DNA of 64,000 nt from Guadua angustifolia (GCA_036346375.1 CM070500.1:67336525-67400524), one strand, 5' to 3'; shown: positions 1-10,236, counted from the first letter of the stretch. Notes: generated by a model from the sequence alone, not told the origin. Numbers and translations: made by a program.

Positions 1-885
1 TTTGGATTTAAAAAATCTTTTCTTGTTTATAGAGTATGCGCACACCTGTGCACTTAACACTTATCCACATGTGTGTGCTCTATCTCATAAGCTTATAAAG
101 TTATAATCATTTATTACAGGCCAAATAGGAATTTTGATCATCTCCTGGAACATACTTCACATATTGGCTTGCGGGCCAACATTGGCATTATGGAGTTGCT
201 GATATTTTCATCCAAGCTGCTTACACAAGATTATCAAAGTATGTTCACATGATCGTTGCAAAGTTCTATTTCCATTACTTATTGTTTTACAAATTCCACC
301 ATGGTTGACATGATTTTCGACTTTGAAGTTTCTACTCGATGAAATGCATATATTTCGGCATTGTTCCCATTCTTGTTTCATAATTCCATATTTTGCAATG
401 ATCTTTATGTTATTTCTCGAACTATCTTGTGGTGGCTCATGCTATCTCTGCCTTCTCGTCTTCTGTTATATTAGGCGTGTTGTCGATTACTTTGCTTGCG
501 GAAGTCTGCTTTTATTTTTGTGCACACGTGCATGAACTACTCTTCTTGTGCATAATGTTAAGTCCAATGCCTTTTCACGCTCTTATGACTTTGCAATATC
601 TACTGCCAGTAATAAGAAACTCCAAACCAAGATGAAAATGCTTGAAGATCATACTTGCGATGTTCTCTTGCTAGTCCTTAATTTGGTCAGTTTTGTCTGC
701 TCCATAATATTTCTACTCGCTAGTAGGGTTAAGGCCCCCCTTCATGTTTATTTTATAACAAAGGCAAAGGATTCTAGTGTTCTGCTTTACTATTTTATAA
801 CAAGCCAAAGCTGCAGTTAAGCAATTAATGTATAAGTATCTTTTACTTGTTAATTGGATTTTTTCTTTGTGGAGGTTTTTTTAGG

Positions 886-975
886 ATGACGGAGAAAGTT
901 AATTCACTCTTAATGCTTGCAGAATGCCATCTTTCTAGAATTGTTATTGATGAAGCTCATTGTGTAGCAGTGATA
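886..975 (+). pseudogene. RecQ-type DNA helicase exon fragment
   Basis: A 30-codon stretch reads into IVIDEAHCV, the Walker B/DEAH motif II of RecQ-family helicases, preceded by the kind of LxxxxxRIVIDEAHC spacing expected there. The sequence loses homology directly after HCV (RecQ proteins continue SQWGHDFR) and runs into a local duplication. No other helicase motif is nearby, so it is a fragment and not a gene. It probably arrived as cargo of the surrounding CACTA element. Confidence 0.5.
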
Positions 976-1067
976 TCCTTCAAGTACTTGAACTGTAGAA
1001 ACTCATGGCTAATTGTGTAGCGTTGATATCCTTCAAGTACTTCAAGCCAGAGAAACTCATGGCTAAT
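961..1067. repeat. 53/54-bp tandem duplication
   Basis: Positions 961-1013 and 1014-1067 are near-identical tandem copies (TGTGTAGC...CTCATGGCTAAT), with the first bases of a third copy from 1068. The unit overlaps the end of the RecQ-like fragment, so the duplication happened after, or together with, its capture. Confidence 0.85.
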
Positions 1068-1223
1068 TGTGTAGCAGTGATATTCATGTGATCACATTGT
1101 ATTATAAATTGGCAGATCATGCATAAGATTTTAGTAGAAATACTTAAAAGGACTAATGTCAACAATATTAATGGGTTAAGGGACCAAAATCGACAAATGT
1201 TGCGTTTAATGTTCAAATTCTTT

Positions 1224-1420
1224 TTCGAGGAAGTTCGGGACCATCCTTGTATGTTTGACCTTATTTGGTAGAAGCGAGGGCCATATGTAGAAAATACGAG
1301 GACTCATCTCGAGAAAATAGTTGGTGATGACAACGTCCTCGTAGTAAAGTTTATGGAGAAAGACACCAAGACCGACTTCGATCGTCTTGTCAACACTACC
1401 ATAAGGTCGCCAAGATGGTA
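1224..1420 (+). pseudogene. Fragment resembling plant RNA-dependent RNA polymerase (RDR3-5 type)
   Basis: The frame from 1224 reads through about 65 codons with one in-frame stop (TAG after DLIW). It contains GPYVENTRTHLEKIVGDDNV followed by LVVKF. A block of this kind (RTHL..ILGDDNVL.VKF) occurs in the N-terminal half of the plant RDR3/4/5 proteins as I know them. The match is from memory over a short stretch, so the assignment is tentative; that it is coding-derived is more secure than which family it belongs to. It is probably captured cargo. Confidence 0.35.
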
Positions 1421-1555
1421 TTGTTTTGGGTTTTATTTGCTATCGATTTTTGATAAGTTTCTCTTTTCTTGTAATGAGAATCTATTTAAATTTATGATCA
1501 AGTGTGGCAAGTTGATGAATGTGTGCAATGTATTAGGATAAGCTAGCTGATGATG

Positions 1556-1902
1556 TATCTTTTGGAATGGGCAACCAAGCTCGTTCTAGCTTTAGGGGCT
1601 GAAGCTAAAATTGATGTTGTTCCAGGATCTGCCAAATATGCACTTCGGTTCACAACTTTGGAGGATGCTTTGGTAATAATCAATCACCTTGTGAAATTGT
1701 TTAAAGTTTCTCTTGTAATCATCTACTATTTGGAATTGCTAATTTTTGGTATATTAGAATTCACCAGTGAAAGCATGAGGTTGCATCTACGTTTAAAGTT
1801 TCTCCTGTAATCATCCCGTTGTTTGCAATATGAAGCTCTTGACCGTCCAAACCTGAAAGCTGTGGTGTCTGCTCTTGTAAACCTCCAGAAAGATGTTTCT
1901 GT
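1556..1902 (+). pseudogene. Unrecognised exon-like fragments
   Basis: Two coding-like pieces are visible: about 45 codons near 1556-1690 (EWATKLVLALGAEAKI, then ALRFTTLEDALVIINHL) and about 25 codons at 1829-1902 (ALDRPNLKAVVSALVNLQKD). Each is followed by intron-like, T-rich DNA. I do not recognise the parent gene. A short phrase, TTTAAAGTTTCTC(T/C)TGTAATCATC, is repeated at about 1699 and 1792, showing local duplication. They may belong to the same captured gene as the preceding fragment, or to another. Confidence 0.25.
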
Positions 1903-1976
1903 AATGTTCTTTATTTTATGTGCACACACATGTGATTGATTATCTAAGGATCTGCTAGAATGTCTCCTTCTAGTTT

Positions 1977-2078
1977 GAGAGATTGATATATATATTATAA
2001 CTGCAAATGTTCTTTTGTCTGCTGAGTGGATGTCCTATTTACAAGAGAGGTCATGCCGAAATTTTGTACATTCTGGTG
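1977..2078. repeat. Direct repeat, copy 1 (partner 3536-3639)
   Basis: About 102 bp beginning GAGATTGATATATA and containing CTGCTGAGTGGATGTCC recur at 3536-3639 in direct orientation, with a longer TA run and a few substitutions. The two copies bracket 1.46 kb that includes the myosin-like fragment. Confidence 0.85.
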
Positions 2079-2520
2079 CACAATTTCAAAAGGAAATACA
2101 CTATCTACCCCAATAATGTTTTTCACGAAGTCTGCTACATTGCCGCCCATGCTTCCATTATATTTGTTATTGCCTTTCAGTTTTGTATTGTACTTCACTA
2201 TGATCTTGACCTGCTATTCGATGTTTTCACATCTACCATTGTAATGTCGAGATAAGAGGGGATTCCGTAGTCAAAGTTTTCAAGGTTTGTGAAGCTTTTA
2301 ATATTTTTATGATAGTTTTTCATATTTATTTTTTCATCATGATCTTGACCTGCTATTCGATGTTTTCACATCTACCAATCATGATTATATTTTGATCAAT
2401 TTTTTCAATGCTTTTGACTTCTTGCTTATCTAGCTTTCATATAAAGGTGCATATCACCCATGTATGCTATACAAGCCCTAACAAAATGTAGGTACATGTC
2501 TTATGATATTCATGTGATCA

Positions 2521-2704
2521 CATTCAGTCACGTTGATGAGGTTAATTGAAATGTCTCAGACTGCACATTGTCTGCCAGATGATTTAGTTAGACAAGTAAT
2601 TATTTAACAGTTATTTGATGTTTGCTTCTTCCATTCAGTCACGTTGATAAGGTTAATTGAAATGTCTCAGACTGCACATTGTCTGCCAGATGATTTAGTT
2701 AGAC
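2521..2704. repeat. 73-bp direct repeats, 38 bp apart
   Basis: Positions 2521-2593 and 2632-2704 match except for one base (CATTCAGTCACGTTGAT to GATTTAGTTAGAC). Both read on the plus strand as an open phrase, RLIEMSQTAHCLPDDLVR, so the unit may itself be an exon scrap. A shorter 39-bp direct repeat (TGATCTTGACCTGCTATTCG...) occurs at about 2200 and 2339. Confidence 0.9.
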
Positions 2705-2982
2705 TTTCTGCATGATCGTAACTCGTTAGCTTTTTGACATGGCAAGGTTCCTTCTAAGGCTTATTCATGGAATTAGTATGGTTCTTTATGCTTGCTGCTG
2801 TAATTTTTCCTTCGGCAATATGCTCCATCCTCCCTTTTTTCTAACATGAATCATTGTTACTTTTTGGGACCTGTTGAAAGATGCTAGCGATGATTTCTCT
2901 TCATTGTACTTTAGCCGAAGCAGTTCTCTTTTACTCTGCATAGAACTTAGTCGAATCGTTATCAAAGAAGAACTCATTACTG

Positions 2983-3321
2983 GAAAATGAACTTACCACA
3001 GCTCGTAAAAGTAGTGATGATACAATGGAGAAATTGAAAGATGTGGAGTGGAAATGCAATCATCTCCATCAAAACCTGGACAAGTAAGGTTTTCCCTTCT
3101 ATATATAAAACCGCAGGAAGCTGGAATAATCTGTGGAGTAGTGTAAGGTTTTTTCTGCTCTTTCTATTGGAAAGTATCTAATGGCTAATGGCTCCCCGAA
3201 TTCAGATTGCAGGAGAAATTAACTTACAAACATGGAAAATGAAAATCATGTTCTAAGGCAAAAGGCATTTAACATGTCTCCGATAAACAATCTATCCGTG
3301 GCTCCAAAGACATTATCTGAG
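2983..3321 (+). pseudogene. Myosin XI coiled-coil/tail fragment, two exons
   Basis: Exon A (2983-3083) encodes ENELTTARKSSDDTMEKLKD and on to HLHQNLDK, heptad-rich coiled coil. An intron with GTAAGG donor and TTCAG acceptor (3084-3205) separates it from exon B (3206-3321), which reads LQEKLT and then, after a frameshift, NMENENHVLRQKAFNMSP up to APKTLSE before a GT. This order (coiled coil, then ENxVLRQ(K/Q)A...SP) is that of plant class XI myosins just before the globular tail. Intron and splice sites are kept, so the piece came from genomic DNA and not from an mRNA. The frameshift and lack of motor or cargo-binding domains make it a non-functional fragment, probably transposon cargo. Confidence 0.65.
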
Positions 3322-3639
3322 GTTGTTTTCATTTTAGAAATTTATTACTTGGTATGTGTGCATACGAACATGAAAGCAACACACACATGATAGCCAGTAA
3401 ATATCTGGGAATAAATTAATGGAAATACCTTATTATTGTCTTTGTTAATTTTGCAAATAGATCATTGTACCTTAAATAATGATTTTAAGGAAGGGGCCTA
3501 TTTGCCAATGAAGAAATGGAATTCTTTTGGTTGAAGAGATTGATATATATATATATTATAACTGTAAATGTTTTTTTGTCTGCTGAGTGGATGTCCTATT
3601 TACTAGAGAGGTCATGCCGAAATTTTGTATATTTCGGTG

Positions 3640-4115
3640 ACTTAGTTTTTGTTTAATTATGATCCAAATTTAGAAAAGGCTAACCAGCCGAGGCGGAGGA
3701 GGTGCGTCGCCGGGAGGCTTGGGGGGCGCTGGGGTGCTTGGCGAAGCCCCATGATCTGAATCGTTGTTATTCTTGACCTAGGTCATTGCCTTATATATGT
3801 TTATCTTGTAAGCCGTCGCGAGTTGATATCTCCGGCAATTTGTACACTCTTGAAAATAGTGAAGTTTGCCGGCCGATGCCTGTGGTTTTTTACCCTTCGC
3901 ATTGGAGAGGTTTCTCCACATTAAATCCGGTTCGTATATATGTTATTCTGATTTTTGAGTTTGGAAAATGGGCTAATGCTTCTGCTATAATTTGGGTATC
4001 AAATTACCAAAATAATGATCGAATGACATCAATGAAATACAAAATTTGGATGGGTGGTCGGTCACCGGGATATATATATATATATATATTTTGTATAATG
4101 GCAAATAAATTCATG
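3640..4115. other. CACTA interior, possible copia LTR scrap
   Basis: No gene is seen. A short GC-rich patch lies at 3690-3760. At about 3780-3960 the text (CCTGTGGTTTTTTACCC, then GGTTTCTCCACATTAAAT) resembles the 3' end of some grass copia LTRs; this is a weak resemblance. A pure TA run sits at about 4071-4088. Confidence 0.25.
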
Positions 4116-4119
4116 GGCC

Positions 4120-4478
4120 ATATAAAACCCACAATTTAGCAGTTAAATTAGTGGGTTTTTACCATTACAATTTAATTAAATTCATGAGTTTTACCATTAC
4201 AATTTAAGTAAATTAAATGGAGTTTTTACCACCCGAAATTAGCTGTTAAATTAAATGGGTTTTCAACCACAATTTAATAGTTAAATTGTGGGTTTTCTAG
4301 TAACCTACAAATTTAATTTAAATTAGTGGGTACCCACAAATTTAATTGATTAAATTAAATCGAGTTAAATTAAGTGAACTAAATTGACGGTTTGCCCACG
4401 AATTTAAGATAAATTCGTGGGTTTTGGCCTAAATTCGTGGGTTTTTGGCCCACGAATTTTTCCCTGTTCCTTGTAGTG
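4120..4478. repeat. CACTA subterminal repeats and right terminal inverted repeat
   Basis: Degenerate short repeats alternate GTGGGTTTT(T)ACCA, ACAATTTAA and AAATTCGTGGGTTTTGGCC in both orientations, as expected of transposase-binding subterminal regions of CACTA elements. The terminal repeat ends at 4478 (plus strand ...TTCCTTGTAGTG). The next three bases, ACA, would be the target duplication, but the left copy is not in the window. Confidence 0.65.
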
Positions 4479-4481
4479 ACA

Positions 4482-6744
4482 TTGCCGTTACCCCTGCGGT
4501 GGTGAGCATGGTACTGGTGGCGGAGAGGGAGGGCGTCTAGAAGCTGATCTACTACATCAGAAGGTGCTATAGAGGCGGAGACTAGGTACCCGCAAGCGCA
4601 GAAGATGCTGTACGTTACCCTGGTGGCATCTAGGAAGCTGCGGCACTACTTCCAAGGGCAAGAGATCACGGTGGTCACTGCCTACCCTTTGTGAGAGATC
4701 CTCCACAACCGGAAAGCTGAAGGCCGTGTCGCCAAGTGGTCGGTGGAGCTGGGAGAATTCTGCCTCAAGTTTGTACCCCACACCACCATCAAGAGCCAGA
4801 AGCTGGCGGAGTTTGTTGCCGAATAGACTCCCGTCGCTCTTGAAGCTGAAGAGATACCCACGCCTTCTCCCTGGACTTTGTTCTTCGATGGCTCCTTCAG
4901 GCTCGAAGGTGCGGGTGCTGGAGTTGTCCTGGTCTCCCCGACCGGCGACATCCTCCAGTACGTGGTCGTCCTGGACTTCAAGGCCACCAACAACATCGCC
5001 GAATACGAGGGCCTACTGGAGGGGCTGCACGTCGCCTCGGCGTTAGGCGTTCGGTGCCTCCAAGTCAAAGGCGGCTCCCTGCTGGTCATCAATCAGGCGC
5101 GAAAGGAATTTCAATGTTCTGACCCCACCATGGCCGTGTACTTGGCAGAGGTCAGAAAGATGGAACGCCACTTCGAAGGACTGTGATATATCCATATTCC
5201 TCGACGCGACAACCATATGGCGGACGGGCTTTCACAGCTCGTGTCATCAAGATCTACTGTTCCGGTCGGGGTCTTTGAAGAAAGGCTTACGCGACCGTCC
5301 GTCGCAGCCCCCGTACATGGAGGGGACGATGGTGTGGCTGTCTCAGCCTCCGATTTAGAAGGGGAAGGCGGCGTGGCTGTCTCAGCCCCCAGTCGGAGGG
5401 AGGACAACGCGCCGACCTCGGCCCGCTTCTTGGAGGGAGGACGCCAACTTTGGAGGCGGTGCCATAGGAAACTGCTGGCGGTAGTGCAGGCGAACACCGG
5501 GATCGCCGCACTTGGCCGAGAGGGGCAGTGGATGGATCCTATCCTAGCCTTCCTGTGGGACCAAGTGATCCCCAACGATGATGCGTCAGCCGAGAAAATT
5601 TCACGCAAGACCAAGTGCTATACTCTGGTAGGTGGGGACCTATATCGCCGGAGTAGAAACGGAATTCTTCTGAAGTGCATCACTCGGGAAGAGGGAGCAA
5701 TTTGCTCTCTGATATCCATGGCGGCATGTGCGGGAACCATATGTCCAGTCGGACGCTGGTCGGCAAAGCATTCCGCCAAGGATTTTATTGGCCTACTGCC
5801 CTCCAAGATGCCTGCGAACTGGTGAGGAGATGCGAGGCGTGCGATTTCATGCCAGCGGACCCACAAACCAGCCTAAACCGCAAACCATCCGCTCTCTTGG
5901 TGGATTCGCGATGCAGAAATTTGGATATCCTAGGCCCATTTCCGCGGGCCACAGGGGGCTTCACCCATCTGTTCGTCGTCGTTGACAATTTTACCAAGTG
6001 GGTTGAAGCCGATGCAGTGCGCGCCATCACGGCTTCCGCTGCTATCAAGTTCATGCACGGAATCTTTACCCGCTTTGGAATCGCCAATCATATCATCACG
6101 GACAATGGTACTCAATTCACCAACGTGACATTCCTGGAGTTTTGTGATGAGATGGGCACTAAGGTATGCTTTGCTTCAGTGGCCCATTCGAGGAGTAATG
6201 GCCAAGCGGAGTGCGCCAACGCGCTGATGTTAAGGGGCCTTAAGACCAGAGCATTCGATCGGCTCCATAAGCGGGGGCGCAGTGGACGGAAGAACTCCCG
6301 GCTGTGTTGTGGTCACTTCGAACCACACCCAATCGGGCGACCGGAGAAACACCTTTCTTCCTGGTCTATGGGGCAGAAGCTGTCCTTCCGTCTAAGTTAT
6401 CGCTCGGCTCTCCACGCGTTTCGGCGTTCAGCGAGGAAGGCCAAGAAGACCACCGCGGAGAAGAAGTCAACCTTCTGGAGGAGGTGCGCGACCGGGCGGC
6501 CCTGCGTGCCGCTCGGTACCAGCAAAGTCTCAGGTGGTACCACGCAACCCGGGTCCATGAGAGAACACTAGTAGTGGCCAATCTGGTCTTGCTCAGAATT
6601 CAGGCGCATGCCGGGCGCAACAAGCTATCTCCCCTGTGGGAGGGCCCCTTTAAGGTGGTCTCAGTATCTCGACCTGGGGCGGTCCGGTTGGCCACTGAGG
6701 ATGGCCAAGAGCTGGCGAACTCCCACAACTTGGAGTTGTTGTGA
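4482..6744 (+). pseudogene. Tat-lineage Ty3/gypsy polyprotein, 3' part (RNase H, integrase)
   Basis: The N-terminal part is cut off by the CACTA insertion. 4482-4860 is the end of reverse transcriptase and the following linker, with stops. About 4870-5186 is an RNase H of the extra archaeal-like type that marks the Tat lineage: FFDGSF, GAGVVLVSP, LDFKATNNIAEYEGLLEGL, VKGGSLLVINQ. Integrase follows: a zinc finger around 5640-5850 (H..H, CEAC), then the core with LDILGPF, ITDNGTQF and the glutamate of NGQAEC, so the D-D-E residues can be read. The C-terminal part ends SHNLELL at 6744. Damage: in-frame stops (such as TGA at 5184), a frameshift near 5690 and another near 6260. It cannot encode a working polyprotein. 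Confidence 0.85.
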
Positions 6745-6785
6745 AAATTTTATCCCTAAGAACTGTAAGTACTTGGTAGTTCGCT

Positions 6786-6825
6786 CCGATCAGCTAAAAG
6801 GGTGGGCTCTCCCCTAGCTGATCGG
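6786..6825. other. Hairpin just after pol
   Basis: CCGATCAGCTA and TAGCTGATCGG form a perfect 11-bp stem around a G/C-rich 18-base loop, 41 bp after the pol stop codon. Its role, if any, is unknown; it could be an RNA structure at the start of the 3' untranslated region of the Tat element. Confidence 0.55.
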
Positions 6826-6842
6826 CGACTGCTGACGGTCAG

Positions 6843-7864
6843 TAAAGTTGTTTGCCTTAAAGGCTTTTGCTTTATCTTTTTTGCCTTTCCTACTTGTGCC
6901 CCTGTGGGTAGAATTTGGCGTGGGTGTCATTGGTATCGACAGTTTGGCAGCTCCTTGTTGATATGCGGCAACACCCAGCGTTCGTGTCGGGTAGGGACGG
7001 ACGACCAGGGGGCGAGTGTGGCACGGTGGTTCAATGCGGGTAGCGCACCTCGAGTTGCCACCGCGAACACCGCAGGCCCAAAACCACTCCTGGGGACCCG
7101 CTACCTTGACACGCAATGCCGCGGTCTGGTTCCGAGAAAAATCACAAGGGCTTAAGTTCCAAAAAGAAAGGGACCATGACAACTCTGCGCGGGGACTTAT
7201 GTCCTTTTAGTCTATTTCCCGCATGCCCTGCGTAACGTCTACTTGTGTTTTCAGTGGCTGTGTGCAATCACAAATGAAGTGCTGGCCTAATTTAAACGCT
7301 TGAGATCGCATCGCGGCAAGCCTGGGGGCTGGTCGCCCGGCGGTTGGATCAAGATAAGTTGTTTGCACTGAGTATTATCGACCTGTCTTTCGTATTTGTG
7401 CCCTGTTGGGTCGAGTTGTGCGTGGTTGTCACAGGCGCCGGTAACCTGACGGCTCCTTGCTGATAAAGGGAGACACCCAACATTGGCGTTGGGCAAGGAT
7501 GGGTGACCGGAGGGAGAGTTTGGCATGGTGTCCAAACGCGACAGGTACACCCCGGGTTGTCACCGCGGACACCGCTGGCCTAAAACCACTCCTGGAGACT
7601 CTTTGCCTTCTTTGCCTTGGCTTCTGATCTGGTTCAAGAGATCATTAGGATCTAAGTTCCGAAAGGGCATGGGCCAGTGACAACCTCGCGTAGGGACTTA
7701 AGACTCTATTTGTCTATGTCATGCGTGTCTCGCCTAACTTTTGTTTACGTTTGTGGAGGCTGCTTGCAATCACCAAAGAAGCGCTGAAGCATTGACCTAA
7801 CCTAAGTGTTCAGGTTCGCATCGTGGCAAGGCTGGGGGCTGGTCGCTCGGTGGTTGAGTTGAGC
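6843..7864. repeat. 511-bp tandem dimer in the Tat element 3' UTR
   Basis: Two diverged head-to-tail copies, about 6843-7353 and 7354-7864. Shared landmarks in the same order are AGTTGTTTGC, CTTGTGCCC..GTGGG, GACACCCAAC/CAACACCCAGC, GCCCAAAACCACTCCTGG, GGGACTTA and GGCTGGTCGC..CGGTGGTTG. Open frames in this stretch are not conserved between the copies, so it is non-coding. Tandem repeats between pol and the 3' LTR are known from Tat/Retand-type elements, which supports the lineage call. Confidence 0.85.
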
Positions 7865-8010
7865 AAACACAACCAAACGCAGACAAACAAACATGCAGGT
7901 TAAGTCAAAAGGTGCTAATTTCATTGTGATTACTAAGGTAGTTTTTGCATTCAGAAAGGCAAAACTAGAAAAAGAAGAAATAAAGGAAACAAAGGCGACG
8001 GCCCGGACAG
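7865..8010. other. Short spacer between tandem repeats and antisense gene
   Basis: A-rich, non-coding stretch that would be the 3' untranslated region of the antisense gene on the minus strand. No other signal was recognised. Confidence 0.4.
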
Positions 8011-10129
8011 CTACTCGTCATTAACGACTTGGATATGCCTGGCGGCATCCTCAGCTTCCTCCTCTGGCAGTGCGTCATCGGTGTTTGGGTCTATCACTTG
8101 CATCATCCCGGCCACGTGCTCATTGCCTCACGCCGCGCGCGCTGCACTGGCCTCGTCCCCTCGTCTCGACCACAGCGACCATCGGATCGAAGGAGGCGTC
8201 GCGGCTGGCACAGCAAGCCAGCACGAACGTCGCGGTGGCAACCATGACTTCCCGCCCTTCTCGGGCGGAGCGAGCGGCCAAGGCGGCTGGCAAGCCACTA
8301 AGGGCCTCGGTGACTCGATTAATGCCATGGGCGTACTACAGGGCCAAAGGCTCGAGCGGCTCGCAAAGGTCCACCCCTAGCGGCTCCAGGCACCTCGCCA
8401 TGCGCCGGTAAGCTGGCCAGAGCATGACGGTGAGGTTGTGCAGCGTGCGATGCAGCTCCTCCACTTGCCTGCGCGCCTCGGCCTCTGCGCCCGGCGGCGG
8501 GGCCGCCTGTCGCACTCTCCTGGGCCAGCAGCGCCTCCCCCTTCTCCCTCTCTTGCGTCAGCTCCTCGCGCAGTGCCACCATCTACTGTGACATTTGCGC
8601 TTCGGCTGGATGGCTGCCGTGAGGAGGGCGCCCGAGGTTGCGTGCGCCTTGCCAAGTTCGGCGAGAAGCGCAGCCAAGCCCGAGGTAGGAGCAGTGAGGA
8701 TGACCGAAGCGAGGTGGGCGTGAGTGCTGGCGCTGACGATGTCCACTTGGGCCGCTTCAGAGGCGCTGGGTGACCTGGCGAAGTCCTGCTGCGTCCGTTG
8801 GGCTGAGCGTCGAAAAATGAACGAAATTTGTTGGAAGTCTTGAGCACGCCCTAGCGGGTGGTGGCAGCAACTAGAGTCGGCGCCGACGGAGTTGGTGCCG
8901 ATGAGGTCGGTGTCGAAGGAGTTGGCATCGGTGGAGCCGGCGCCGGAGTAAGGGTGGCGGACGTCATCGCCCCGGATGAAGATCCCGCCACTCCGGGCGC
9001 TCTCGGAGGGGCGACGGAGTCGATGACGGTGGGAGTCTGGTCCTCGGTGCGAGATTCTTGGGGTATGCACCCATGGCGTTTAGAGGGCACGTCCGCTTGC
9101 CTACGTTCCGATCGTCAGCTTGGATTGGGTCCCTAATCACCAAGGGACATGCGGGCAACGCCGAAGGGTGAGTGGAGTCCATTCTTTGAAGCAACAGCGA
9201 TCGGGCGCTCCACGGACTCCAGATCGTAGTGTGGCCGGGCCCGACGGGAAAATCCAGGCCGCTCGGCAATGGCGGAAGTAGTCCGGCTAGCCATTTGGAG
9301 ATGGCGGGGCCGTCCAAGTTCCCTACGCCTGGCAAAAAAAGGAAGACAAGATTGTTGGTTGATGTCGACCACAAAAGAAAATATGTATTCATGAGAAGAA
9401 TAAGAACTTACGGCCCGGGTGCGTGCGGGTCATGTCGTCGTCACTCGTGTACTACCATGCAGGGTGGGCACGACGATGAAGTGGGCTGATCCTCTGGGCT
9501 ACAAAGTCCCAGACTACCAGCGCCCCGATCAGGCCGGCGTCTCGCAGCCGGTTGATGCGGGCCGCCATCGCTAGGAGTTCTGCCGTCTCCACGACGGGCG
9601 AGCTCCAACTCTCGCAGGCTTCCGTCGGCGTGCAAGGCATCCCGAGAGCGTCAACCCCGCTGTCGTCGCCGGCGTACAACCAGTCGCTCTGCCACGCCTT
9701 CCAGTTGGACTTCGGCTGGAGTGGAATGTAGCGGGGGGCCAACCCGTCGTGGAGATGAAAATGACAGCTCCCCACGATCCCGCCGTCGGAGGAGCCACGA
9801 AGGATGTAGAAGTAGCAGACGAGAGGAAGGTTGGGCATTACCCCTACGAACATATCGTAGAGGTACGCGAAGGTGGAGAGGATGAGAACAGAATTGGGAG
9901 TGAGATGAAGATGGTGGATTTCGTAGAAATGGAGGATGATGAAGAGGAATTCGGAAAAGGGTGGCACCAGGCCCGCCAGTAATCCCCAGGTGAAGACGAC
10001 GATCTCCCCGGTTTGGCATCACAGCGCGAGGGTTCCATGGCGAAGGTGGAGGGAACCCTCGGTTGTGATTTTGGAGAGCGTCGCCGCCCTCTCCCTGTCA
10101 ACAGAAGAAGATGGAAAGGATTGCGCCAT
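8011..10129 (-). pseudogene. Antisense accessory ORF of the Tat element (putative gypsy-type transposon domain)
   Basis: Two exons read against the retrotransposon. Exon 1 (10129-9412) starts MAQSFPSSSVDRERAATLSK and, after a one-base frameshift near 10020, continues EIVVFTWGLLAGLVPPFSEF, FVGVMPNLPLVCYFYILRGS and YIPLQPKSNWKAWQSDWLY. This is the pattern of the domain annotated in grasses as 'putative gypsy type transposon' (PF04195, by memory). A GTAAGT donor at 9411 and a TTTGCCAG acceptor ending at 9329 give an 83-bp intron. Exon 2 (9328-8011) is Pro/Ala/Arg-rich with a coiled-coil-like piece (REELTQEREKGEALLAQE) and an acidic end, PEEEAEDAARHIQVVNDE, before TAG. Several frameshifts make this copy inactive. 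Function is unknown in the family; antisense genes are known from Tat elements. Confidence 0.65.
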
Positions 10130-10228
10130 GGGAGCAAGAGCAAGGTCTTTAGACAGGGGAGTTGAAAGGACAAAGAGCAAAGTGTGCAAGAATCAGAAAG
10201 AACGTGAACCGCTGGTCATGGGTGCACG

Positions 10229-10236
10229 TATATATA
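10229..10236 (-). promoter_or_regulatory. TATA box of the antisense gene
   Basis: CCTATATATAC on the minus strand lies about 100 bp upstream of the antisense start codon (10129), a fitting distance for a plant TATA box plus 5' leader. It lies inside the element, outside the LTR, so the antisense gene would have its own promoter. Confidence 0.5.

Larger units (their letters stand above)
1..4478. mobile_element. CACTA (En/Spm) transposon, right-hand part with captured gene fragments
   Basis: The right terminus is seen at 4478: read on the minus strand it begins CACTACAAGGAACAGGG, a typical CACTA terminal inverted repeat, followed by short subterminal repeats. Beyond it the sequence switches at once to a gypsy polyprotein, so the element is inserted in that retrotransposon. 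No left terminus (CACTACAAGG on the plus strand) is present, so the element either starts left of the window or has lost that end. The interior holds several exon-like fragments of unrelated genes plus local duplications; that all of 1-4115 belongs to one element is inference. No transposase gene is visible in this part. Confidence 0.6.

Noticed and set aside
8029..8773. Plus-strand frames opposite the antisense gene
   Set aside because: Shadows of the GC-rich antisense coding sequence; they have no domain and end at its exon borders.
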